A stretch of 64,000 nucleotides of DNA from Aldehydirespirator sp965204415. Lineage in GTDB: Bacteria > Actinomycetota > Acidimicrobiia > Acidimicrobiales > Aldehydirespiratoraceae. The first letter of the stretch is position 1; the number at the start of each line of letters is the position of its first letter. Positions 24,847 to 32,331 of this stretch are shown here, piece by piece. Made by a program: the position numbers and the translations under genes. The notes under the pieces were generated by a model. That model saw nothing but the letters and a program-made list of their open reading frames with translations, ran no database searches and was not told the DNA's origin. Location: NCBI GenBank assembly GCA_965204415.1, contig CBDBEL010000002.1, positions 186,001-250,000 of the forward strand, given 5' to 3'.

Positions 24847-24988
24847 GGAGGCCGCGCGGATAGGTGCGCGAGTCCGGCTCATACGGTGCGAGGCCGTGGC
24901 CCGAGCGGCCCGTGAGCGCTGCAAACAAGAGCGGGAATGACACCGCTGCGACGCGACTGGCTCTCGCCTATCCGCGTGGCCCCTTAGG
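24847..24988 (+). repeat. dispersed repeat family A, copy 3
   Basis: A near-complete copy with imperfect terminal inverted repeats (ggccgcgcggataggtg near 24850; ctcgcctatccgcgtggcc ending about 24981). The centre is nearly identical to copy 2 for more than 60 bp. It lies between two convergent genes. Confidence 0.88.
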
Positions 24989-25002
24989 CGGCTTGAGGTG
25001 GG

Positions 25003-25899
25003 CTAGCCGCTCTCACAGCCGGTGTCGAGCATCACCTGGGGGAGGCGTCCCGACTTGAAGGCCCGCACCTCTCCCCCGGAGACGTTGAAGACCACCCGGT
25101 AGTTCCGGTCCCCCGGGTCGCTGGGAACGAAGACCAGGTCGACGGTCCCGTCGACTCGCACCTCCCTCTCGATGGAGTCGCCGAACAAGTCGGTGACCAT
25201 GGTCTCCGGCGATCCCACCCCCACGCCGGACCGAGTGGTGATGGGCCCGCTGTTGATGTCGACCCGCTCGATCGTGCCGCTGTACACGAGGAAGACGATG
25301 CCTTCGGGCGCGTCATGGGGAACCACGTGGTAGCAGGACCCGGTCGGCCCGGCCGGCACGAGCACGGTCCCGGCCGCTTCCTGGGCCTCGGCGACCGTCA
25401 TGCCGAAGGCGACCGTGTCGAGGCCCACGGTCGATACCGTCGACCGGCTGCCCAGCGTGGGTGGGCCGTACTGATCCGGGTTGTCGGGCGGGACCGTGGT
25501 GATCGTGGTGGTAGTGGCCGCGACGGTGGTGGTCGGCCCGGTAGTCGTTGTGGTTGTCGTCGTGGAGGTCTCGTCGGTGGTCGTAGCGCTCAGATCGGGG
25601 CCGTCCCCGGCGCCGTCCGCGGCGTCGCCAGCGCTGTCTGGCTCGCCGGTCGCGGCCGGCTCGCTCGGCTCGGTGGCCTCTGCCGGTTCCTCAGTGCTGT
25701 CGGTAGAGCCTTCCGTGGTGCCGTCGTCGTCGGAGCTACGGCCGAGCCACCAGATGAGCCCGCCGACGACAAGGATGACCACGGCCATAGCGATCAGAAT
25801 CGCCGCCCATCTGGGGCTGCGCCGCTCGGCGGCGCCGGGCCAGAACGGGCCTTGGTCCCGGGGCAGTTCCTGTGGTTCCGGATTCCACTCCACGGTCAT
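25003..25899 (-). CDS. single-pass membrane protein with Thr/Ser-rich stalk
   Basis: The 298-residue protein has a short cytoplasmic N-terminus (MTVEWNPEPQELP), one membrane helix (WAAILIAMAVVILVVGGLIWWLG, about 32-54) and a long Thr/Ser/Glu-rich stalk with poly-threonine (about 55-145). The C-terminal domain contains VAFGMTVAEAQEAAG, typical of small extracytoplasmic domains that repeat GMTxxE motifs, and ends with a cysteine pair region (GSCYHVV, DTGCESG). Function unknown. ATG at 25899 is preferred over 25977 because the upstream part has no domain character. Confidence 0.6.
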   Translation of the reverse strand: MTVEWNPEPQELPRDQGPFWPGAAERRSPRWAAILIAMAVVILVVGGLIWWLGRSSDDDGTTEGSTDSTEEPAEATEPSEPAATGEPDSAGDAADGAGDGPDLSATTTDETSTTTTTTTTGPTTTVAATTTTITTVPPDNPDQYGPPTLGSRSTVSTVGLDTVAFGMTVAEAQEAAGTVLVPAGPTGSCYHVVPHDAPEGIVFLVYSGTIERVDINSGPITTRSGVGVGSPETMVTDLFGDSIEREVRVDGTVDLVFVPSDPGDRNYRVVFNVSGGEVRAFKSGRLPQVMLDTGCESG

Positions 25900-26006
25900 G
25901 GAGGTTACCAACAACCCCTGTCCGATAGTGGATGCACGGCTGAGTCGCCCACCCTGGCCGACCACGCCAAATGCCATGGCCGCGGCACCTGTTCACGTCG
26001 ACTCGG

Positions 26007-26079
26007 TGGGCCGCCCGGGGCTCGAACCCGGCACCTTGAGATTAAAAGTCTCCTGCTCTACCCGATGAGCTAGCGGCCC
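26007..26079 (-). tRNA. tRNA-Lys (TTT)
   Basis: On the minus strand the acceptor GGGCCGC pairs with GCGGCCC. The D-arm (GCTCATCGGGTAGAGC), anticodon stem GGAGA-CTTTTAA-TCTCA with TTT, and T-arm (CCGGGTTCGAGCCCCGG) are complete. The discriminator is A and CCA is not encoded. Confidence 0.95.
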
Positions 26080-26124
26080 GCTCCCATTGTGGCAGCGGCC
26101 AGAGCCCAAGGGGCGCGAAGCACG

Positions 26125-26496
26125 TCAGGCCGGGTCGCCGGTGAAGCGGTGGGCCTTGAGGTCGCTGAGGTCGGCCCACTCCAGGGTCCGGGCGTGGGTC
26201 GCCTCCAAGACGACCTCGGGGGCCGCGCCAGCTTCGAGAGCCTCGGTCCAGCGCGGCGCGCAAAGGCACCAATGGTCGCCGGGCGACAGCCCGTCGAAGC
26301 CGATGGCGGGCTGTGGCGTCGAGAGGTCGTTGCCGGCCGCCTTGGAGAACGCAAGGAACTCGGCGGTCATCACTGCGCAGACCGTGTGGACCCCGTAGTC
26401 GCCCGAGTCGGTGTTACAGCAGCCGTCTCTGAACCAGCCCGTGAGCGGATTGAAGGAACAGGGCTGAAGCTCGCCGCCGAGCACGTTTCGGGCCAT
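26125..26496 (-). CDS. DUF2237 family protein
   Basis: The 123-residue protein matches DUF2237 closely: RNVLGGELQPCSFNPLTGWFRDGCCNTDSGDYGVHTVCAVMT, then FSKAAGNDLSTP, GDHWCLCAPRW and LEATHARTLEWADLSDLKAHRF. The conserved cysteines (PC, GCC, TVC, CLC) are in place. The family is widespread and has no known function. It lies just downstream of family A copy 4 and upstream of tRNA-Lys, on the same strand as the latter. Confidence 0.88.
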   Translation of the reverse strand: MARNVLGGELQPCSFNPLTGWFRDGCCNTDSGDYGVHTVCAVMTAEFLAFSKAAGNDLSTPQPAIGFDGLSPGDHWCLCAPRWTEALEAGAAPEVVLEATHARTLEWADLSDLKAHRFTGDPA

Positions 26497-26528
26497 GGCT
26501 CCCAGTCTCGCAGATCGCGCCCCAGTCG

Positions 26529-26661
26529 GCCACGCGGATAGGTGAGAGCCGGTCGCGGTGTGGCGGTGTCATTCCCGCTCTCGTTCGCTTCGCTCACGGG
26601 CCGCTCGGGCCACGGCCTCGCTCCGTATGGACCGGATCGCGTGCCTATCCGCTCGGCCTCT
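26529..26661 (-). repeat. dispersed repeat family A, copy 4 (inverted)
   Basis: The reverse complement aligns with copies 2 and 3 over the whole element, including both ends (ggccacgcggataggtgag at 26529; cctatccgctcggcctct at 26644-26661). It sits between two divergent genes. Confidence 0.87.
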
Positions 26662-26674
26662 AAAGCGCGGGCGT

Positions 26675-26680
26675 TACTCT
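26675..26680 (+). promoter_or_regulatory. -10 box for leaderless small gene
   Basis: TACTCT lies six bases before the GTG at 26687, with no ribosome site. Confidence 0.5.
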
Positions 26681-26686
26681 TGGCAC

Positions 26687-26923
26687 GTGACCGAGGCCAG
26701 CGAGTCGCTTTCCTCCGAGGTCGCCGCTACCCAGGAAGCAGCGTCGCTCGAAGACATCGAGCAGGACCTGGACAGCGTCGACAAGGCCCTGGCTGCCCTC
26801 GATTCCGGGGATCTTGATGCCGCCGAAGCGCTGGCCGCTGAACTCGACTCACCGGCTGCACCGACGCCCGATGACGATCACCGGGGCGGCGACGAGCAGG
26901 AACCGGCCGGCCCGGCCTGCTAG
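26687..26923 (+). CDS. small acidic protein
   Basis: GTG at 26687 opens a 78-residue, strongly acidic frame: TEASESLSSEVAATQEAASLEDIEQDLDSVDKALAALDSGDLDAAEALA. This predicts one or two helices with a charged repeat, followed by a disordered tail. The leaderless promoter and biased composition support a real gene. I do not recognise a family. Its end is 17 bases from the end of the convergent peptidase gene. Confidence 0.6.
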   Translation: MTEASESLSSEVAATQEAASLEDIEQDLDSVDKALAALDSGDLDAAEALAAELDSPAAPTPDDDHRGGDEQEPAGPAC

Positions 26924-26940
26924 CCTCTCCTGGTCGGCCT

Positions 26941-27504
26941 TCAGCTGGCGAGGGCCTGTTCTGAGGACTGTGGCCTGGAGCCGATATCGCTGAGGGCCAG
27001 CAGGTAGCCCTCAGCCCTCTCCGCGTTGGGATTGCGGTTCACGAGGGCGTGGAACTCGGGCGAATGGTCGGGCACCACCAGGTGAGCGAGCTCGTGGACG
27101 ATGACATGGTCCAGCACCCAGGGGGGCGCGTCGGCCAGCCGGCTCGAGATGCGGATGTCGCCGCTGGCGGCTGAACAGGACCCCCAGCGCAGGCGCTGGC
27201 GGGAGGACCACCGGATCGAGCGGGGCTCGGGGAGGCCGTACCGGGCCGCGAGCTCCCGGGCCCTGGGCTCCAGTGGCACATGGCCGCAGCGCCACTTCTC
27301 CTCGAACCGGCCCAGGACCTTGCTGACCATGACCCGTTCCTCGTCCTTCGTGAAGAAGTCCGGGATGCGCACGACCAGAACGCCGTCGGACATCCGCGCC
27401 GAAACCGATTCCTTTCGCCTGGCGCTGCGGATCACCCGAACGGGGGGAAGGTTCGGGTGATCCCCACCGTCGGATCCGGCAGCCGGTGTGCCGCCTGTGC
27501 TCAT
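26941..27504 (-). CDS. YgjP-like zinc metallopeptidase (M48-related)
   Basis: The 187-residue protein carries the zinc motif HELAH (residues 137-141) with a third histidine in DHSPEFH. The preceding RWSSRQRLRWGSCS and IRISSRLADAPPWVLDHVIVHE match the YgjP/DUF45 family of cytoplasmic metallopeptidase-like proteins. The N-terminal 20 residues are disordered. Substrates are unknown. It overlaps the upstream phosphatase gene by four bases, so they are likely co-translated. Confidence 0.88.
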   Translation of the reverse strand: MSTGGTPAAGSDGGDHPNLPPVRVIRSARRKESVSARMSDGVLVVRIPDFFTKDEERVMVSKVLGRFEEKWRCGHVPLEPRARELAARYGLPEPRSIRWSSRQRLRWGSCSAASGDIRISSRLADAPPWVLDHVIVHELAHLVVPDHSPEFHALVNRNPNAERAEGYLLALSDIGSRPQSSEQALAS

Positions 27505-28103
27505 CGTCGCTCCTTGGTCGCCGCGGGCTTGAGGCCCTCACCGTCGCCGGTGAGCGCGATTCGCTCCCGCAGGCGCACCTCGCCCGACTGAACGAGCAGG
27601 CGGCGGCCCCCGAGGTTCCCGATGCGGCTGAAGTCGCAACCGAAATGCTGTTCGAGTGTATAGATGACACCAGCATGTGACACAACCAGCGCATCTCCCG
27701 ACGCCACCCGGGCCGCGGTGCGCTGGATCGCCTCGAGCACCCTGTCGAGCAGCGACTCGTTGCTCTCCCAGCCTGGCGGGTAGTCGCCGGCGGCCAGGGC
27801 GCCCGGATACTCGCTCTCGATCTGGGCAGTGGTCAGTCCCTGCCACCGGCCAACGCTGCGCTCGCGCCACCCCGCATCGACGACCACGGGCCCAGCGCCC
27901 AGAGCCTCGGCGATGATCTCGGCGGTCGAACTGGCCCGGCGCAGGTCGCTGGAAACGATGCAGCTGACGCCGTCGAGGTTCTCGGCCGCGAGCCGGGCCT
28001 GGACGGCGCCCGGTTCCGAGAGCGGGGGGTCGGCTTGACCCTGCCAGCGGCCGTCGAGATTCCACACGGACTCGGCGTGGCGAACGACAAGGAGATTGAC
28101 CAT
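27501..28103 (-). CDS. histidine phosphatase family protein
   Basis: The 200-residue protein begins LLVVRHAESVWN with the phospho-accepting H9. SDLRRASSTAEIIAEAL, WRERSVGRWQGLTTAQIE and VVSHAGVIYTLEQHFG are the other active-site blocks of phosphoglycerate-mutase-like phosphatases. The substrate cannot be told; relatives act on phosphosugars, alpha-ribazole phosphate or phosphoglycerates. It is the first gene of a two-gene unit with the YgjP-like peptidase. Confidence 0.88.
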   Translation of the reverse strand: MVNLLVVRHAESVWNLDGRWQGQADPPLSEPGAVQARLAAENLDGVSCIVSSDLRRASSTAEIIAEALGAGPVVVDAGWRERSVGRWQGLTTAQIESEYPGALAAGDYPPGWESNESLLDRVLEAIQRTAARVASGDALVVSHAGVIYTLEQHFGCDFSRIGNLGGRRLLVQSGEVRLRERIALTGDGEGLKPAATKERR

Positions 28104-28232
28104 GATCGCGGGTGACCGTAACCGGGCCGAGAACCCCGGCCGCGGATGCCTTGTCCCCTGAAGTGGGGTGTTTGCGCCTGGGGGGCGACTTGCAACGGGC
28201 CGACCTCAGCGCGCCGGGTGCTGAGCGGTGGC

Positions 28233-28238
28233 TACCAT
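28233..28238 (+). promoter_or_regulatory. -10 box for leaderless MoaD-like gene
   Basis: TACCAT lies six bases before the GTG at 28245, which marks that GTG as the start rather than upstream codons. Confidence 0.5.
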
Positions 28239-28244
28239 GGCGCG

Positions 28245-28559
28245 GTGGCTCATCTACGGCTGTTCGCATCGGCACGCGAGGCTGCCGGGAAGGGCCGTGA
28301 CACCGTTCCCGGGGCCACCGTGCGCGAGGTGCTGGAGGAGGCATGCGGTCGTTACGGACATGACTTCGCCGGACTGCTCGAAACGTGCCAGGTTTGGTGC
28401 AACGGCGAGCCGACGGCGCCCAACATGCCGGTGGGAGACGACGACGAGATCGCGGTGCTGCCTCCCGTCTCCGGCGGCCAGAGGCCGAGCTTGCGAGGCC
28501 GTGGCCCGAGCGGCCCTCAGGTCGCAGCGAACAAGAGCGGGAGACCGGCGGGGCGCTAA
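28245..28559 (+). CDS. MoaD/ThiS-like sulfur-carrier protein with repeat-derived tail
   Basis: Residues 1-78 form a MoaD-type ubiquitin-like fold: AHLRLFASAREAAGK, then TVREVLEEACGRYG, VWCNGEPT and DEIAVLPPVSGG. In the family the protein ends at the GG, which is adenylated and thiocarboxylated for molybdopterin synthesis. Here the frame runs 26 residues past GG, into a copy of dispersed repeat A (28479-28550), and stops at 28559. As encoded it could not be activated unless the tail is cut off. Alternatives are an inactive gene or repurposing as a peptide-released carrier. No other molybdopterin gene is nearby. Confidence 0.75.
   Translation: MAHLRLFASAREAAGKGRDTVPGATVREVLEEACGRYGHDFAGLLETCQVWCNGEPTAPNMPVGDDDEIAVLPPVSGGQRPSLRGRGPSGPQVAANKSGRPAGR
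28479..28550 (+). repeat. dispersed repeat family A, copy 5 (partial)
   Basis: It contains the central block gaggccgtggcccgagcgg, then cagcgaacaagagcggga. It lacks the right terminal inverted repeat. It begins exactly after the GG codons of the MoaD-like gene and supplies its last 26 codons. Confidence 0.8.
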
Positions 28560-28581
28560 CGGCTTCGCCCGGCACGACGAT

Positions 28582-28587
28582 TATCCT
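28582..28587 (+). promoter_or_regulatory. -10 box for mshA
   Basis: TATCCT lies nine bases before the GTG at 28597. There is no ribosome site. Confidence 0.4.
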
Positions 28588-28596
28588 CGACCGTCC

Positions 28597-29811
28597 GTGA
28601 GCCGCGTCGCTGTCCTGTCGCTCCACACCTCGCCGCTGGTGCTGCCGGGCCGGGGTGACGCGGGTGGGATGAACGTGTACGTGCGCGAGTTGGCGTCGTC
28701 GATGGCCCAGGCAGGAATCGACGCCACCGTTTTCGTGAGGCGCCACAGCGACGCGCCTGCCGTTGTGGACGTGGAGCCCGGATTCCGGGTCGTCCATATC
28801 GATGCGGGCCCGCCCGAACTGCCCAAGGAGTCGCTGGCCGGGTCGGTCGATGGGTTCGCCGCGGGAGTGGCCGTCCGGCTGCATGAGAACCCGGTCGACG
28901 TGCTGCACGCCAACTACTGGCTGTCCGGCGTGGCCGGACACCGGCTCAAGCACGAGCTCGACCTTCCGCTGGTGTCCACGTTCCACACCCTGGCCCGGGT
29001 GAAGGCCACCACCGGCGACCCCGAGCCGCAGCGCCGGATCGAGGCGGAGGCCGAGGTGATCGCATGTTCCGACGTGATCACCGCCAACTCCGTGGCCGAG
29101 GTCCAGCAGTTGGCCAAGCTCTACGGCGCCGATCCCCAACGCATAGACGTGGTGGCGCCCGGCGTGGACTCGGCGTTCTTCTCAGCAGGGTCCCGCCGCG
29201 GCGCCAGAGCCGCTCTGGGGCTGGGAGAGGAGCCGGTGCTGCTGTTCGTCGGACGCATCCAGCCCCTCAAGGGTCTCAGCGTGGCCGTGGAGGCCCTCGC
29301 CGGGCTGGGCGACAGCTACCGCGACGCCCGCCTGCTGGTGGTGGGTGGAGCGTCGGGCCCCGACGGCGAGCGCGAGCTGCGACGCCTCCACCGCGCTGTG
29401 CGCCGCCACAACCTCCAGGGGCGCGTCCGCATGGTCGCCCCGCAGCCTCACCACCTGCTGTCCACCTACTACCGGGCTGCCGATGTCTGCCTGGTGCCCA
29501 GCCGGTCGGAGTCCTTCGGCCTGGTCGCGCTGGAGGCTTCGGCCTGTGGCGTCCCTGTGGTCGCGGCCGATGTGGGCGGGCTGCGCACCCTGGTCGACGA
29601 CGGCCGCAACGGATTCCGGATCGCCGAACGCGATCCCGCGCTGTACACCGCAGCGGTGCGGTCGATCCTCGATGATCCGGCGCTGGCCTCATCCATGGCT
29701 CGTCACGGCGCCGAGATGGCCGGCCGGTATTCCTGGACCGCCACCGCAGGACGCCTGCGCCGGATCTTCGAAGACCTGTCGGCGCGGGTCCCGCTGGACT
29801 GCACGGCCTGA
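28597..29811 (+). CDS. mshA: D-inositol-3-phosphate glycosyltransferase
   Basis: MshA joins N-acetylglucosamine to inositol phosphate, the first step of mycothiol synthesis. The 404-residue GT4-family protein has the GT-B signatures: SLHTSPLVLPGRGDAGGMNVYVREL, HANYWLSGVAGHRLK, FHTLARVKA, VVAPGVDSAFF, LFVGRIQPLKGL and PSRSESFGLVALEASACG. These are specific to MshA rather than general GT4 enzymes. GTG at 28597 is supported by a TATCCT box nine bases upstream. A YbjN-like gene follows five bases after the stop. Confidence 0.93.
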   Translation: MSRVAVLSLHTSPLVLPGRGDAGGMNVYVRELASSMAQAGIDATVFVRRHSDAPAVVDVEPGFRVVHIDAGPPELPKESLAGSVDGFAAGVAVRLHENPVDVLHANYWLSGVAGHRLKHELDLPLVSTFHTLARVKATTGDPEPQRRIEAEAEVIACSDVITANSVAEVQQLAKLYGADPQRIDVVAPGVDSAFFSAGSRRGARAALGLGEEPVLLFVGRIQPLKGLSVAVEALAGLGDSYRDARLLVVGGASGPDGERELRRLHRAVRRHNLQGRVRMVAPQPHHLLSTYYRAADVCLVPSRSESFGLVALEASACGVPVVAADVGGLRTLVDDGRNGFRIAERDPALYTAAVRSILDDPALASSMARHGAEMAGRYSWTATAGRLRRIFEDLSARVPLDCTA

Positions 29812-29816
29812 GCGCG

Positions 29817-30326
29817 ATGAGCGCGCCAGATCCCCCCGAGCCGGACGGCGGCGATCCCCTCACCGGGGCCGCGCCGGCCTCCGACGCAGGACTCGGCGCC
29901 ACCGAACGGCTCATCGACTCATGGTTGGAGGCCGCGGCCCGCTCGAACCCGGCGATCGCTGCGGTGGAGAGCGGCCCGGAGGGCTCCCGGCGCTGGTATG
30001 TGCGGGTCACCGGTGACGAGAAGGAGGTGTGGACGATCTGGTTCACCCTCGGTCAGCGCACCCTTCACTACGAGACGTACCTGCTGCCCGCCCCCGAGGA
30101 GAATCACGCCCGGTTCTACGAGCATCTGCTGCGCCGGAACCGGCGGCTGACCGGGCTGAAGCTCGAGATCGGCCCCGAGGACGCCGTGTTCCTGTCGGGC
30201 TCGACGCCTGTGACGCAGGTGACTTCGGGCGCTCTGGACGGCATCCTCGGGTCGATGTACGCCGCCACCGAATTGATCTTCCGCCCCGCGATGCGGATCG
30301 GCTACGCCTCCAAGTTCCGGGGCTGA
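29817..30326 (+). CDS. YbjN-domain protein
   Basis: The 169-residue protein has an N-terminal acidic linker, then a YbjN/type III chaperone-like fold: LIDSWLEAAARSN, WYVRVTGDEKEVWTIWFTLGQRTLHYETYLLP, FYEHLLRRNRRLTGLKLEIGPEDAVFLSG, with a helical end GILGSMYAATELIFRPAM. The pairing with mshA is common in actinobacteria, though the link to mycothiol is not established. It lies five bases after mshA and is probably co-transcribed. Confidence 0.8.
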   Translation: MSAPDPPEPDGGDPLTGAAPASDAGLGATERLIDSWLEAAARSNPAIAAVESGPEGSRRWYVRVTGDEKEVWTIWFTLGQRTLHYETYLLPAPEENHARFYEHLLRRNRRLTGLKLEIGPEDAVFLSGSTPVTQVTSGALDGILGSMYAATELIFRPAMRIGYASKFRG

Positions 30327-30447
30327 ACGGGGCCGCGCCAAAATAATGCAGCCCACGATTTGATATGCAGTTGAGTATCAGCTATTTCGGACGTTATCCG
30401 GCGGGGATGGGGCGACGAATCGGGGAAGTGGCACAGTCGCCCCCTCT

Positions 30448-30502
30448 CTGCCGGTGTCCGCATCGGCCGGCATTCGGGACGTCTGCCGGTGTTCGGATCG
30501 GC
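30448..30502 (+). repeat. 20-bp direct repeat in the gap before the respiratory block
   Basis: ctgccggtgtccgcatcggc (30448-30467) recurs as ctgccggtgttcggatcggc (30483-30502), with a 35-bp period. The gap 30327-30596 holds no gene and has an AT-rich stretch near 30340-30400. The repeats lie 55-110 bp before the likely promoter and could be activator or repressor sites. Confidence 0.45.
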
Positions 30503-30556
30503 GGTGCAGCGGTGATAGACCTACCCGGGTCCGGGGAGGGTCCGCCCTGCCGGGAC

Positions 30557-30591
30557 TACACTGCCAGCCGTCCATAGTCGTCGCCGAGGAG
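30557..30591 (+). promoter_or_regulatory. promoter and ribosome site of the respiratory block
   Basis: TACACT (30557-30562) is a good -10 box, and GAGGAG (30586-30591) lies five bases before the GTG at 30597. This is a leadered transcript, unlike most genes here. No clear -35 is seen. Confidence 0.4.
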
Positions 30592-30596
30592 TACCG

Positions 30597-31052
30597 GTGG
30601 TCGCCTTCGCCCTGTCCATCCTGGTAACGGTCGCGCTGATGGGCGCCATCCTCGCCTACATGAAGCGCCGGCCGGTCGGGACCCCGGTCACCTGGGGCGA
30701 GGCCATGTTCGGGTCGATGATCGTGTTCTTCGGGATGTTCTGGGTCTACGGGGTAGTGCCCCACCAGTTCCTCACATGGGCCGACAACGAGCTCAACTGG
30801 CGCACCGACAAGCTCTTCGTGGGCCCCGGGGGCATCCTGCGGGCGCAGGCGCAGGGCGGCAGCTTCCCGTTCACCATCACCTACGTGGTGATCCGGGACA
30901 TCATCGCCAGCGGGATATACGTCGTAGCCGTGGGCATCCACGTCTGGATGTTCCTGTTGTGGCAGAACCGGGGCAAGAAGGCGGAGGCCGCCGAGGCCGT
31001 CGAGCTGTCCAGCTTCGGGCGTCCCCTGGTACGGGAGGGCTCAGAGACGTGA
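30597..31052 (+). CDS. membrane protein heading the bc-complex block
   Basis: The 151-residue protein has about three membrane helices: FALSILVTVALMGAILAYM, FGSMIVFFGMFWVYGVVP and YVVIRDIIASGIYVVAVGIHVWMFLLW. The loop HQFLTWADNELNW carries a histidine. I do not recognise a named family. It is first in the block, and its stop overlaps the ferredoxin GTG. I infer a partner or membrane anchor of the ferredoxin in the quinol-oxidising complex. Confidence 0.6.
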   Translation: MVAFALSILVTVALMGAILAYMKRRPVGTPVTWGEAMFGSMIVFFGMFWVYGVVPHQFLTWADNELNWRTDKLFVGPGGILRAQAQGGSFPFTITYVVIRDIIASGIYVVAVGIHVWMFLLWQNRGKKAEAAEAVELSSFGRPLVREGSET

Positions 31053-31465
31053 CCACCACCGACGCCAACCCGCCCATGCCGGAGTTCCGGGACGACTATG
31101 TCCTGCAGGAAGTGGACGCGGCCTGGCTCTCGGCGGCCGTCAAGCCCAAGCAGTTCATCCACATCGACCAGTCGGAGTGCATCATGTGCGAGGGCTGCGT
31201 GGACATCTGCCCCTGGAAATGCATCTTCATGGTCACGACCGACGCGGTGGACGAGGCCGTCGGCACCGAGCTGCCCGGCATCGATCCTGCCGACAAGGTC
31301 ATCTTCACCATCGACGACGACGTCTGCACCCGCTGCGCGCTGTGTGTGGATCGCTGCCCTACCGGTGTAATCATTCTTGGCAAGATGGGCGATCCTCCCC
31401 CGGGAGGAGACCCCCACCAGCGAACGAACTCCCACGGCTACGGCTACGGGATGCGCCTCGCCTAG
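31049..31465 (+). CDS. two-cluster 4Fe-4S ferredoxin-type protein
   Basis: The 138-residue protein has two cysteine motifs, CIMCEGCVDICPWKC and CTRCALCVDRCPTG, for two [4Fe-4S] clusters. A 30-residue insertion lies between them (VTTDAVDEAVG, DPADKVIFTIDDD), and a Gly/His/Tyr-rich C-terminus follows. Ferredoxin genes directly before cytochrome b are unusual for a bc1 operon. It might pass electrons between the quinone pool and a soluble donor. The GTG at 31049 overlaps the previous stop by four bases. Confidence 0.85.
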   Translation: MTTTDANPPMPEFRDDYVLQEVDAAWLSAAVKPKQFIHIDQSECIMCEGCVDICPWKCIFMVTTDAVDEAVGTELPGIDPADKVIFTIDDDVCTRCALCVDRCPTGVIILGKMGDPPPGGDPHQRTNSHGYGYGMRLA

Positions 31466-31513
31466 AGGCTGAGCGACCAGACGACTCGATCCCACAGGAG
31501 ATCCCCCACCCCT

Positions 31514-32308
31514 ATGGCCATCGACACTGAAGAGCGCAGGAAGCCGCTCCCGGAGCGCATCGCCGACCAGATGAGCAGGCTGGGCGACCAGGTCCAGGGC
31601 TCGCAGGCCTGGACCTCGATCTTCCGGCCCGGGTCTATCTTCCGCAAGGGCTACACCGACAGCCCCCGCAACCGGTCCTACGTGATCATGAACAGCGTGC
31701 TCTACCACCTGCATCCGGTGAAGGTGAAGCGCCACGCCGTGAAGGTGAGCTACACCCTGTGCCTCGGTGGCCTGAGCTTCTTCCTGTTCATCCTCGAAAC
31801 GGTCACCGGGATCTTCCTGATGTTCTTCTACCGTCCCACCGCGGCCCAGGCCTGGGACGACATCTACACCCTGCAGACCTCGGTGACCTTCGGCCTGCTG
31901 GTTCGCAACATTCACCGGTGGGGGGCCCACCTCATGGTGATCACCGTGTTCCTTCACATGGCCCGGGTCTTCTATCACGGCGCCTACAAGCCGCCCCGCG
32001 AGTTCAACTGGGTGATCGGAGTGATCCTCCTGAAGTTGACGCTGCTGCTCTCGTTCACCGGCTACCTGCTGCCGTGGGACCAGCTGGCTCTGTGGGCGGT
32101 GACCGTCGGCACCAACATGATGGGGTACACGCCCGTGTTCGGCGAACAGGTGCGCTTCGTGCTGCTCGGCGGGGTGGAGATCGGAACCGACACGCTGCTG
32201 CGCTGGTACGTGCTTCACGTTCTGATGCTGCCGTTCGTGCTCGTCATCTTCCTGGCGATCCACTTCTGGCGGGTCCGCAAGGACGGCGGCATCTCGGGTC
32301 CGCTGTAA
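31514..32308 (+). CDS. cytochrome b, N-terminal (b6-type) subunit
   Basis: The 264-residue protein holds the first four helices of cytochrome b. Haem-ligand histidine pairs are in HRWGAHLMVITVFLHMARVFYHGAYK and RWYVLHVLMLPFVLVIFLAIHFWRVR. TGYLLPWDQLALWAVTVGTNM is the Qo-site loop. It stops after helix D, like plastid cytochrome b6, with the rest in the next gene. The N-terminal 60 residues are cytosolic. It would oxidise menaquinol together with the Rieske protein. Confidence 0.9.
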   Translation: MAIDTEERRKPLPERIADQMSRLGDQVQGSQAWTSIFRPGSIFRKGYTDSPRNRSYVIMNSVLYHLHPVKVKRHAVKVSYTLCLGGLSFFLFILETVTGIFLMFFYRPTAAQAWDDIYTLQTSVTFGLLVRNIHRWGAHLMVITVFLHMARVFYHGAYKPPREFNWVIGVILLKLTLLLSFTGYLLPWDQLALWAVTVGTNMMGYTPVFGEQVRFVLLGGVEIGTDTLLRWYVLHVLMLPFVLVIFLAIHFWRVRKDGGISGPL

Positions 32309-32331
32309 GAGGCCAGTAGAGGTAACAGGCG

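Noticed and set aside
22825..26597. Short recurring peptides (SAANKSGNDTAA-like) in three family A repeat copies
   Set aside because: The frames follow the DNA repeat, end at different places and have no promoter or ribosome site of their own; repeat homology explains the similarity.
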